A DNA stretch of 64,000 nucleotides, from contig NZ_CP067421.1 of the NCBI RefSeq assembly GCF_016653635.2, positions 1 to 64,000 on the forward strand. Direction: 5' to 3'. How positions within the stretch are numbered: the first letter of the stretch is position 1; each line of letters opens with the position of its first letter. The notes beneath the pieces are model-generated. The model was not told the origin of the DNA and searched no databases. It saw nothing but the letters and a program-made list of their open reading frames with translations. The translations under genes and the position numbers were made by a program. This DNA comes from Skermanella sp. TT6 (GTDB lineage: Bacteria; Pseudomonadota; Alphaproteobacteria; Azospirillales; Azospirillaceae). Positions 26,982-35,116 of the stretch are shown piece after piece.

Positions 26982-28532
26982 ATGGCCGAGCCTCCCGACC
27001 CGCTCCCCGCAGACCCCGCCGAACTGGTCCGGATCATCCGTGATCTGGAGGCCAGGAACGCGGACCTGCAGGCGCAGGTGGAGACCCTGAAGGCGCTGAT
27101 CTTCGGGGCGAAGTCGGAGAGGACCGCGGTGATCGACCCGGACCAGGGCGTCCTCAATCTCGGCGACCTTGCCGTCGAGGCGGCTCCGGCCGCCAACGAC
27201 AACGCGGACCGCACGCCCGGTAAGCCGGGGCGACACCCGCACCGTCCGGCGAAGCGGAATGTCGGAGCTCTGCCCCGGCATCTGCCGCGGGTCGAGACGA
27301 CCATCGAGCCGGAGAGCACCGCGTGCCCGTGCTGCGCCGGGCCGATGCACCGGATCGGCGAGGACGTCGCCGAGGCGCTGGACGTGATCCCGGCCCTTGT
27401 GCGCGTCCTGCGCACCATCCGGCCGAAGTATGCCTGCCGATGCTGCCACGGCACCCTGGTCCAGGCCGCCGTCAGGCCGCGCGTGGTGGACGGCGGCATG
27501 GCCACCACCGCGCTGGTCGCCCACGTGGTGGTGGCGAAGTTCGCCTGGCACCGGCCGCTGTACCGGCAGGCCCGGATGTTCGCCGGCCAGGGCATCGCGC
27601 TGGACCGGACGACGCTGGTGTTCTGGGTCCGCCGGGCGGCGTGGTGGCTGAAGCCGCTGTACGAGCGGCTGCTGCTCTTCATCCGATCCCAGGAGCGGGT
27701 GTTCGGCGACGAGACGCCGTTGCCCCGGCTGGATCCCGGGCGCGGTCGCACCAGGATCTGCCAGCTGTGGGCCCAGGCGGTGGATGACCGCCCGTGGCAG
27801 GGACCGGCCCGGCCGGCGGTGGGCTACGTGTTCGCCGAGGGGCGGAACACGGCGGCGATCCAGGACCAGCTGGCGGGCTTCGACGGGCTTCTCCAGGTGG
27901 ACGGCTACGCGGCCTACAAGGCGCTCGTCCGCCGCCGGAAGCGGGCGACGATCCGGCTCGTCTTCTGCCTGAGCCATGCCCGCCGCAAGTTCGTGGCGGT
28001 GTTCAGGACGACCCGGTCGGAGGTGGCGCGGGAGGTGATCGGGCGCATCGGCGAGGTCTACGCCATCGAGGCACGCATCCGCGGCACGACGGCGGAGACC
28101 CGCCTGCGGGTCCGGCAGGACCGGTCCCGGCCGATCCTGGAGGCGCTGAAGATCCGGCTGATGGCGGTGCGGGCGGAGATCTCCGGCCAGTCGAGCCTGG
28201 CCAAGGCGATCGCCTACACCCTGGGTCACTGGGACGGGCTGGTCGCCTTCCTCGAGGACGGCCGCATCGAGGTGGACACCAACACCGTGGAGAGACTGAT
28301 GCGCCCGATCGGGCTGGGCCGCAAGAACGCCCTGTTCGCCGGCTCCGCGGCGGGCGGCCGGGACTGGGCGATCCTCGCCTCGCTGATCAACAGCGCCCTA
28401 TGCCGGATGCGGCATAGGGCGCTCTATGCCGAACACCGAACTATGCCGAGTAGCGCCGTACGGGACGGGCGAGGCGGAGTGGCCGTGCCTCTGGCAAGAG
28501 GTTCCACACTCCTGTCACTCGGCATAGTCTGA
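26982..28532 (+). pseudogene. tnpC: IS66 transposase TnpC, C-terminally altered
   Basis: 516 codons starting MAEPPDPLPADPAELVRIIR. An N-terminal coiled coil (ARNADLQAQVETLKALIFG), zinc-finger-like CPCCAGP...CRCC, a DDE domain with VFGDETPLPRLDPGR, QVDGYAAYKALV and the catalytic Glu in DTNTVERLMRPIGLG. After ILASLINS the usual ~45-residue tail is replaced by an unrelated arginine-rich sequence encoded by a region of CTATGCCG repeats. The gene is therefore a 3' fusion, probably inactive, though the triad survives. Confidence 0.85.
28393..28528. repeat. Cluster of CTATGCCG-containing inverted repeats
   Basis: Within 136 bases there are five copies of TATGCCG in alternating orientation. GCGCCCTATGCCG (28393-28405) and its exact complement (28410-28422) form a 13-bp stem with a 4-base GATG loop. 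A third copy is at 28424, and ACTATGCCGAGT (28440-28451) pairs exactly with 28517-28528. The cluster begins at the point where IS66 homology ends. Such spaced palindromes are typical of recombinase- or transposase-binding ends; no matching recombinase gene is present. Confidence 0.65.
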
Positions 28533-28779
28533 GGCGGTCAGAGAGCGTCAAGGAAGGCAAGAAGCTTGTCATCCGGTCGGAAACGATTGCCTGTCTCGCC
28601 GTTGTAAGGCGCTCTTATGTAGCAGACACCACCAAGTGGGGATCGACTGCAGGATAACTTGCGACGGGTTCAGCGTGATGGATATGGGAGGCGACAAAAA
28701 AGAACATAACACGAACAAACAGCATCGCTGACGGCTCCATTTCAGTAGGCTCGGGCGGTTATCGGACCGGAGTTCGCCC

Positions 28780-29784
28780 ATGTCGCAGCACTTTCTCCTC
28801 ACCGCCGCCGCCCGGACGATCAGCCTGAAGCAGGTGCTTCGGATGGACGAGGATGAGGCCTGGACAATGTTCTGTACGATCCGATGGCCCGAGAGCGACG
28901 GGGCGCCGGTGTGCCCGCACTGCGGCTGTCCGACCTGCTGGGCCTGTCCACGGCCCAGCGGAGCGCCGCGGTTCCGCTGCAAGGCATGCCGCCGGGATTT
29001 CAGCCCGACCTCGGGAACCCTGTTCGCGTTCCACAAGCTGGAAATCCGCGACTACCTCGCTGCGGTTGTGATCTTCTGCGACGAGGTTAAGGGTAAGGCC
29101 GCGCTGGCGCTCTCCCGTGATCTCGGCGTCCAGTACAAGACCGCCTTCGTGCTGGCCCACAAAATCCGGGAAGCGATGGCGGCGGAGTTCCGGAACCGGC
29201 AACTCGGCGGCGCCGGGCGGCATGTCGAGATCGACGGCTGTTACGTCGGTGGCCACGTCCGGCCCGAGAACCGGAAGGAGGACCGCAAGGATCGACGCCT
29301 GGCGGAGAACCGGAGCGGCAGGCGCCAGGTCGTCGTGGTGATCCGGGAACGCGCGCTGTCCGGCACCAGCCTGGGCGGCACGATCCCGGCGGTGTTCGAC
29401 AGCGAGGATGCGGCCCTCGGCTTCATCAAGGCCCGGGTCGATCGTGCCACGACGGTGCATGCCGATGAGTCCCCGGCCTGGAACGCGCTGCATGCCCGGT
29501 TCGACACCCGGCGGATCAACCACTCGGTCGAGTATGCCAACGCCGAGGCCTGCACCAACCAGGCGGAAGCCTGCTTTGCCCGGCTCCGCCGGGGCGAAAT
29601 GGGCCATCATCACCACATCTCCGGGGCCTATCTGATCCGCTATGCCCAGGAAGCCTCCTGGAAGGAGGATCACCGGCGGGACAGCAACGGCCTGCAGGTC
29701 CGCCTGGTGATCGTCCTGGTCACCCGCACCCGCCCGTCGGTGGACTTCTGCGGCTATTGGCAGCGCAGCCGCGCAGCCGCTTGA
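28780..29784 (+). CDS. IS1595-family transposase
   Basis: A 334-residue transposase: N-terminal zinc ribbon (CPHCGCPTCW...FRCKACRRDFSPTSGT), then a DDE-like domain with VEIDGCYVGGH, VHADESPAWNAL and NHSVEYANAEACTNQAE, the ISXO2/IS1595 signature. The C terminus beyond TRTRPSVDFCGYW is arginine-rich and normal for some members. The gene is intact and the inverted repeats flank it, so it is potentially active. Confidence 0.92.
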   Translation: MSQHFLLTAAARTISLKQVLRMDEDEAWTMFCTIRWPESDGAPVCPHCGCPTCWACPRPSGAPRFRCKACRRDFSPTSGTLFAFHKLEIRDYLAAVVIFCDEVKGKAALALSRDLGVQYKTAFVLAHKIREAMAAEFRNRQLGGAGRHVEIDGCYVGGHVRPENRKEDRKDRRLAENRSGRRQVVVVIRERALSGTSLGGTIPAVFDSEDAALGFIKARVDRATTVHADESPAWNALHARFDTRRINHSVEYANAEACTNQAEACFARLRRGEMGHHHHISGAYLIRYAQEASWKEDHRRDSNGLQVRLVIVLVTRTRPSVDFCGYWQRSRAAA

Positions 29785-29799
29785 TCAGGCGCGCACCTG

Positions 29800-30216
29800 T
29801 CAGCTGACCAGGGAGCCGTCCTGGAGCCGCTCGACCAGGTCGGTCGCCTGACGGTTCAGGGCGTTGTTGACCAGCTTGCGCAGCAGCTCCGCCGTCCGCC
29901 GATCGTCCGGATCCAGCCCACGGCGCTCCATAACCTGGACCGTGATCTCCCGGATGACCAGCGGCGCCGGCGCCATGCGCAGGATGTCCAGGACCATCCG
30001 GGCCAGTTCGCCCGGCCTGAACCAGCCATTGTGCCATCGTACCGCCTTCGCTGCGATCGCTGCCGGCTCGAACTCGGGCGCGAACAGCCGCAGGACAGCG
30101 TCAACATGCAGCAGATCAGCCCGGTGCTGGCCGATCCGCTTCTCCAGATCGGCGATGACGCCGGACAACTCGGCCCGTTTGTCCTTCAGGGCGGCGACAA
30201 TATGCGCCTCGGCCAT
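29800..30216 (-). CDS. Hypothetical passenger protein of the IS1595 element
   Basis: A 138-residue protein, mostly helical: a heptad-rich N-terminal half (ALKDKRAELSGVIADLEKRI) suggests a coiled coil, and the second half (FRPGELARMVLDILRMAPAP, DPDDRRTAELLRKLVNNALN) resembles a small winged-helix or regulator-like fold. It lies wholly inside the inverted repeats, convergent with the transposase, so it travels with the element. No function is recognised; a DNA-binding helper or regulator of transposition is a guess. Confidence 0.6.
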   Translation of the reverse strand: MAEAHIVAALKDKRAELSGVIADLEKRIGQHRADLLHVDAVLRLFAPEFEPAAIAAKAVRWHNGWFRPGELARMVLDILRMAPAPLVIREITVQVMERRGLDPDDRRTAELLRKLVNNALNRQATDLVERLQDGSLVS

Positions 30217-30304
30217 GTCCTCTATCTCCTTGGTCAGAAAGGGATATGGTCCTCGGGCGAAGCCTTCCGGGCAAGTCGGTACTGGTGGCGTCTGCTACAT
30301 AAGA

Positions 30305-30388
30305 CCGCGTATTTGGGTGATGCTTGCTTCGTCATGATGACCCCAGTCTCTCAAGAAACGGGGCCTCCGGTAAACCCGGTGCGGTTCA
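30305..30388 (-). mobile_element. IS3-family end remnant
   Basis: These 84 bases match the left end of the IS3 copy at 46457-47420: the outer TGAACCGC..CCGG region, the untranslated leader and the first ten codons of OrfA (MTKQASPKYA on the minus strand). The remainder of the IS is missing because the IS1595 inverted repeat starts here. It is a cut-off fragment. Confidence 0.7.
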
Positions 30389-30390
30389 AT

Positions 30391-30472
30391 CTAATCATGG
30401 GCGGACAGGAAGCGCTGGGCATGCCGGGCTGACTTGAACCGTTTCATCTGCCGTTCTTGCTTATTTTCATTG
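30391..30472 (-). pseudogene. IS6-like transposase C-terminal fragment
   Basis: Minus-strand translation NENKQERQMKRFKSARHAQR followed by FLSAHD and a stop resembles the C-terminal motif (RxMKxFKSxxxAQRFLS) of a group of rve-type IS6-family transposases. Only about 26 codons remain, directly against the IS3 remnant. Nothing is recognisable between 30473 and about 30545. Confidence 0.4.
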
Positions 30473-30611
30473 ATTCCGGCCAGTTGGGTTCATGGAAACC
30501 GGACACCGATGTTCTGAGCTTGGCTTTGCAGGTTTAGGGAGGATTGCAGGCGACGCGGATCAGGCGATTGATGAGCCTGTCGGTATTTTTTGCACTCTCC
30601 CGGTGATGCGG

Positions 30612-31883
30612 TCACGTTGCGAAAGTTGGTGAGGTCCAGAGCTCGCGGCGCACGAGGGCAAGGGCGTCGCTGAAGGTCGGCTCAGCTTTGGGGTACCAGC
30701 GGGCGCGGTCGGGCAGCACACCATGTTCCCCCTTGATCCGGTCGGCCCAGAGGGTGACCAGGGAGAACAGGCCGGGCAGGGCCGGGGTGGTGCGCAGGAT
30801 CGCAAGATCGGACCACTGCCGCTGGGTCTCGACGCCGAGGTGATGGCGAACCTCGGCCAGAGTGACCTCGACCCGCCAGCGCGGCACGAACCAGCCCAGG
30901 ATCTCTGTGGGTTCGGCATCGAGGTTGGTGCACAGGAAGGCTTGCGGCTCCCTGTCACCCTCGGCGTCGCACACCAGCACCCAGCGGATCAGCACGCGTT
31001 TGCCGGGGTGATGCCACAGCGCGGTGCCGGTGGCGACATCGAGCCGATGCTGTGTTTTGCCATACCAGCCGTGGATCACGACCCGCTGCCACCGCGTGGT
31101 CGGATCAGCCACCCGCTCGGTCAGGATCGACAGGCGTGCCCCTTTGACGCGGGGGCGACCCTTGTCCCCAGGGTGGCGTGCCGGGGGCGGTTCATACAGG
31201 CCGGCGTCGAGCCGCAGCCGGGTGACCACATCCAGACGCGGGCTGACGGAGCGCAGCAACTCGATGACCGAGAAGCTGCTGTCGGCGACCGCAACGATCC
31301 GCCGGTCCGGCAGCCAGCGGGCGGTTTGGAGCAACGCCTGACGGCCCCAATCGGTCAGCTTCTTGTGCCGCCGGCCCTGCTTTTGTGCGGAGCGTTCGGA
31401 CGGCGCCAGAATGGTCAGGAACGGCAGCGCCCAAACGCAGCCGGCCCAGGGAATGGGCGTGAGCAGCATGACACACAGCCAGCGCAGACCACTCGCTTTG
31501 ACAAAGTGGCCATGACTGGAGCGGACTAGATCCCGGTAGATACCGCGCGCCTTGATCTTCGTTCACCAGCGGCGCTCGATCGTGTCGTCGAGACCAATGA
31601 CGACTGGCCCGTCCCGGACAAAGGCGGCGATCAGCAACCGCAGCAGGCGATGGGCCACGCGGCGGGCCGACCAGCGGGCGGTGCTCAGCACGCGATGATA
31701 GACGGCAAAGCTCGCGCTCTGGTCCAGGTCCATGACGCGCAGTGCCGCCGTGACGGTGCGCCGGCCCGGGCTCAGCAAAGCGCCGGTGACCAGCACCAGG
31801 ACGTGGTCCCAGGTCGCTCCGGGAAAGCACCGGATGAACGGCCACATCCAATCGGCCAGGCTGCGCGGTACGCTACCGACCAT
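30612..31883 (-). pseudogene. IS701-like DDE transposase with an in-frame stop
   Basis: The protein starts MVGSVPRSLADWMWPFIRC and continues in one frame for 423 codons, but a TGA at 31563-31565 interrupts it between LDDTIERRW and KARGIYRDLVRSSHGHF. Both halves align to one IS701-type (DDE_5) transposase: GLDDTIERR, GLRWLCVMLL, VADSSFSVIELL and WRVEVTLAEVRHHLGVETQR. The C terminus also ends early, at WTSPTFAT, with tail-like residues in another frame. Two lesions make it a pseudogene, unless TGA is read through. Confidence 0.75.
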
Positions 31884-31949
31884 GATCCGAGCTCATGTCC
31901 CGCCTGTTGAACCCGGCACAAGCAACCCGGTCCGGCACAGGAGATCACG

Positions 31950-32178
31950 ATGGCGGCGATCAGAACCGACGAGATGCGCGACCGAATAGCGGCCTACAGC
32001 TTCCCACGCGGCGGTGTCGAGGTCGTGCGCGCTCACCGCGGCTATACGCTCTACAGCCGGCGCACCGACGGTCCTGTTGCCCGCCTGCGCCCAACCGGCG
32101 ACGGAGACAAGGTTGAGGTGATGTGGTGGCGAGGAACCACTTGGGCTGCTCCCGGCGACTTCGGTCCCGTGACCATGC
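31950..32178 (+). pseudogene. Small conserved protein gene interrupted by a MITE-like element
   Basis: 76 codons (RIAAYSFPRGGVEVVRAHRG, YTLYSRRTDGPVARLRPTGD, KVEVMWWRGTTWAAPGDFG) form a compact beta-rich domain with a good CAGGAGATCACG site before the ATG. At 32179 an inverted-repeat element begins and adds unrelated residues up to a stop at 32228. Homologous small proteins of this type continue beyond GPV with a further segment, so the gene has been cut. Function unknown. Confidence 0.55.
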
Positions 32179-32370
32179 CGAGAGTGTCAGGAATTTCGGT
32201 TCTCCCGCACTTTTCGTGGAAGCGGTGAAGATCCTGACTATCGGCGCACCGGTCCGGATGCGATTCCGCCGGAAGTCCGCCGCGTCGGCACGTCGGCTTC
32301 AACGAAATATCCGCTGTTCGAGCGATGAACCACGGAAAGTGCGGGAGAACCGAAATTCCTGACACTCTCG
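32179..32370. repeat. MITE-like element with 41-bp inverted ends
   Basis: A 192-bp sequence whose two ends (32179-32219 and 32330-32370) are complementary over 41 bp with one mismatch, beginning CGAGAGTGTCAGGAATTTCG. The 110-bp interior codes for nothing. The outer sequence GAGAGTGTCAGGAATTTC looks like the terminal repeats of IS256-type elements, and exactly these 18 bases occur at 20144-20161 inside the IS5 transposase gene. It splits the small gene to its left and is followed by a gene that has lost its 5' end. Confidence 0.75.
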
Positions 32371-32402
32371 ACCATTGCCCCTCGATCAGGCTCTCCAGTT
32401 AA

Positions 32403-33467
32403 TTGCCACCGAAGGCTTCTTCTGGATCAATGCCTGAGCTCTGCCAATCTCACGAAACGTGCAAAGTCCAGCTGATCCCCGGCCTGGTCGAACTGCAAAC
32501 CGACCGTATCGAGGGACACTTCCTGCCGCGCCCGAAGGTGCGCTGGAACATGACCGCCGCCGTGCAGGCCCATGACAACCAGATCGCGGCGTCCGGCATA
32601 ACCACCGTCTTCGACGCCCTCCGCGTCGGCGAAGACGAGAATGCCGATTTCGGCCCGGCCGACGTCGGCGGTCTGGCCCGGACGATTTCCGACTGCGTCT
32701 CGGAAGGACGCCTGCGCGCCGATCATTTCCTCCATATCCGCTGCGAGGTGTCCTCTCCGGACGTGGTCGCCGGTTTCGAGCGGATCGGCGACAATCCGCT
32801 GATCCGGCTCGCGTCGCTGATGGACCATGCGCCGGGCCAGCGGCAATTCGTCGATCCCGCGGCCTACAAGACCTATTATCAGCGCAAGATGAAGCTCAGC
32901 GACGCCGAATTCGCCGAGTTCTCGCGCCGGCGGCTGGTGGAGTCCGAGGAGAATGCGGATCGGAACCGGATCGTCCTGGCGGCGCGCTGCCACGCGGCCG
33001 GCATCAGCGTCGCGTCCCACGACGACGCGACCGCCGACCATGTCGCCGAGGCCGTCCGGCTCGGCATCTCCCTCGCCGAGTTTCCGACCACGGTCGAGGC
33101 CGCCCGGCTCAGCCATTCCGCCGGGCTCCAGGTCCTGATGGGAGCGCCCAACATCGTCCGGGGAGGATCGCATTCCGGCAATATCGGCGCCGCCGGGCTT
33201 CTCGCCGCCGGCGTTCTCGACATCCTGTCGTCGGATTACGTGCCCTTCGGCCTGATGCAGGCGGCATTCCAGCTCGCCGACGAGGGACTGGCCGATTTGC
33301 CCCAAGCGATCCGTCTGGTCTCGACCAACCCCGCCGAGGCCACAAGGCTGGCGGACCGGGGCGAGATCGCCACGGGACGCCGGGGCGACCTCGTGAGAGT
33401 CGCGGCCGTTCCGGCCAAGCCGCCGATCGTCCGGTGCGTCTGGCGGGCGGGAAACCGCGTCGCCTGA
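32403..33467 (+). pseudogene. phnM: phnM-like amidohydrolase, 5'-truncated
   Basis: 354 codons, of which those from about residue 22 match alpha-D-ribose 1-methylphosphonate 5-triphosphate diphosphatase (PhnM) of the C-P lyase pathway: LIPGLVELQTDRIEGHFLPR, AASGITTVFDALRVGED, ISVASHDDATADHVAEAVRL, GAPNIVRGGSHSGN and ILSSDYVPFGLMQAAF. The first ~50 residues of the family (beta-sandwich strand) are missing, and the first metal ligand, His in the family motif ELHTD, is Gln32. No other phn gene is near. It is probably inactive, a remnant left by the adjoining mobile element. Confidence 0.75.
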
Positions 33468-33506
33468 CGGGCGGTCGGATCGCCCTACCGGTATCCGCGT
33501 GAAATG

Positions 33507-34247
33507 TCAGCGGTCGTGGAATCTGGCGAAGGCGGCGACCGGTTCACGCTCCGCGGCCAACCGGTTGGTCGGCTCGTCAGGATCGGCGACACCGAGCGCC
33601 ATGCCGCACAGCACGAGTTCGGTGTCGGGGATGCCGAGCTGGCGGCGGACCGCGGCGGGATAGTTGGCGAGGGCCGCCTGTGGGCACGTGTCGAGTCCAT
33701 GCCCGCGCGCTGCAATCATGATGTTCTGCAGGAACGTTCCGAAGTCGAGCCAACTCCCCTGGCCGAGGTCCCGGTCGATGGTGAAGATCATCCCGACCGG
33801 CGCGCCGAAGAAGGCGTAGTTTCTGCCGCGCTGGCGCGCCGACCCCTCGCGGTCGCCCTTGGCCACCCCGGCGAGGGCGAACAGGTTCCAGCCGAGCGCA
33901 CGGCGCCTGTCCAGATAGGGTGCGCGCCAGTCGCGCGGGTAGTAGTCGTATTCCCGAGCCTCCGGGGCTCCGCTCTCATGGAGGCCGAGCAGTTCCGCCT
34001 TCAGGCGCTCCAGTGCCGGTCCCGACAGCACATGCACTTTCCAGGGCTGCATGTTGCTGCCGCTCGGCGCGCGGCTGGCCACTTCCAGGAGCCGTTCGAC
34101 CGTCTCGCGGCCGACCGGCGTGGGCAGGAAGCCGCGCACGCTGCGCCGGGTGACGATCGCCGTCTCGACCGCCGCCCGCATGATCTCCGGATCGATATCC
34201 CGCATAGTCCGTACCGTCGTTGCGAAAAGTTTCCCGAGGGATGCCAC
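33507..34247 (-). CDS. Nitroreductase family protein
   Basis: A 246-residue FMN-dependent nitroreductase: TRRSVRGFLPTPVGRET (33-49), RAPSGSNMQPWKVHVL (59-74, FMN phosphate region), and the C-terminal GLDTCPQAALANYPAAVRRQ and LVLCGMALG. It would reduce nitro compounds, quinones or enones with NAD(P)H. The true start may be an internal Met (MRDIDPEIM, 34205). It is separated by 166 bases from the TetR gene, which is on the same strand. Confidence 0.9.
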   Translation of the reverse strand: MASLGKLFATTVRTMRDIDPEIMRAAVETAIVTRRSVRGFLPTPVGRETVERLLEVASRAPSGSNMQPWKVHVLSGPALERLKAELLGLHESGAPEAREYDYYPRDWRAPYLDRRRALGWNLFALAGVAKGDREGSARQRGRNYAFFGAPVGMIFTIDRDLGQGSWLDFGTFLQNIMIAARGHGLDTCPQAALANYPAAVRRQLGIPDTELVLCGMALGVADPDEPTNRLAAEREPVAAFARFHDR

Positions 34248-34413
34248 CAGCGGTGAAATAACACTGAATCATCAGAAAATCCTGCCAACCGACCGCCTGA
34301 CGCTGTGGGTCAGCGATTAGGGCAGCGCCGCGGAGCTCCCGACCGCACGACGATCAGCCGGCGGGCGACATGCCTGACGCCGGCGCGGTGAAGTGCCCTG
34401 CCGGATAGCGCGG

Positions 34414-35046
34414 TCACCCCGCCGCGTGCAATCCGCCCCGGATCAGGGCCGCGAAAGTCTCGACGGCTTCCGCCTCCCCGCAACGACCCCGCACCACCGC
34501 GGCCGACATCGCTTCGCCCGCGCCGACCAGACCGACGCAGAGACGTTCCAGGTCGGCTGCCGGCAAGCTGCTGTGCGGCCGCAACACCGCCACGAACATC
34601 CGGACGCAGTTTTCGACCAGCTCCTGGAACACCGCCGCCTTGTCCTCGCTTCCCGCCAGCGCCGCCCCCACCGCGTGAAACTCCCCCTTCGTGTCGGCGG
34701 CGCATTTTATGTAGGCATCCGCGAGGACCCCGCTGGTTTCCCGCAGGTCGCGCCGGTTATCGGCCATCGCCTCCCGGAAAGCGTCGACCCGCTCGGTGTC
34801 GATCCACCTGTAGAGCTCGATCAACAGGCCCGACCGCGTTCCGAAGTGATCGTAGGCGACGGGCTTGGAAACGCCGGCACGCGCGGCCAGGTGCCCGAGC
34901 GTCAAGCGGTCGGCCCCCTCTTCGCGGATGATCAGGAGTGCCGTGTCGAGCAGCTGGCGCCGCCGCTCCTCCTTGCAGAGCCGCTGCGAAACCGGCCGGG
35001 GGGACTGACCATGCGCAGTATTCTTCACGTCATCGACCTCTTGCAT
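34414..35046 (-). CDS. TetR-family transcriptional regulator
   Basis: A 210-residue regulator: helix-turn-helix LTLGHLAARAGVSKPVAYDHF (around 48-68) followed by an all-helical ligand domain. It is divergent from the oxidoreductase gene at 35117, and the 70-base gap holds a pair of palindromic sites, so it very likely represses itself and that gene. It may also act on the nitroreductase gene just downstream. Its inducer is unknown. Confidence 0.9.
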   Translation of the reverse strand: MQEVDDVKNTAHGQSPRPVSQRLCKEERRRQLLDTALLIIREEGADRLTLGHLAARAGVSKPVAYDHFGTRSGLLIELYRWIDTERVDAFREAMADNRRDLRETSGVLADAYIKCAADTKGEFHAVGAALAGSEDKAAVFQELVENCVRMFVAVLRPHSSLPAADLERLCVGLVGAGEAMSAAVVRGRCGEAEAVETFAALIRGGLHAAG

Positions 35047-35092
35047 AACCTACCATCGGTAACTAATCTCCTTCCTACGATTGGTAGGTTAT
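35045..35092. promoter_or_regulatory. Paired TetR operators in the divergent promoter
   Basis: ATAACCTACC (35045-35054) is exactly inverted as GGTAGGTTAT (35083-35092). Inside lie two related 11-mers: TACCATCGGTA (35051-35061), itself a palindrome with TACC/GGTA arms, and TACGATTGGTA (35076-35086), its near complement. The arrangement, in a 70-base gap between tetR and its divergent neighbour, is what a TetR dimer pair would cover, overlapping both promoters. Confidence 0.65.
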
Positions 35093-35116
35093 ACCCTGAG
35101 GCAAGGAGGCACAGCA

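Larger units (their letters stand above)
26047..28392 (+). mobile_element. IS66-family insertion sequence, right end missing
   Basis: The left end begins GTAAGCGATGCGAGAGC, the GTAAGC start typical of IS66 elements, followed by the three-gene set in the normal order. The right end is absent: homology stops near 28392 inside the transposase gene, where an unrelated hairpin-rich sequence begins. About 150 bases of the 3' end are missing. The catalytic domain is intact, but without the right inverted repeat the element cannot move by itself. Confidence 0.8.
28613..30304 (+). mobile_element. IS1595-family element with a passenger gene
   Basis: Bounded by terminal inverted repeats: TCTTATGTAGCAGACACCACC at 28613 and, reading inward from 30304, TCTTATGTAGCAGACGCCACC (one difference in 21). 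About 1.69 kb. It contains the transposase (plus strand) and a convergent small gene at 29800-30216. No clear 8-bp target duplication was found. At its right edge it abuts a cut-off IS3 end, so it inserted into, or recombined with, an older IS3 copy. Confidence 0.8.

Noticed and set aside
34248-34413. Possible small gene between the nitroreductase and tetR genes
   Set aside because: No frame with a site or family; it is better seen as untranslated DNA holding the nitroreductase promoter.
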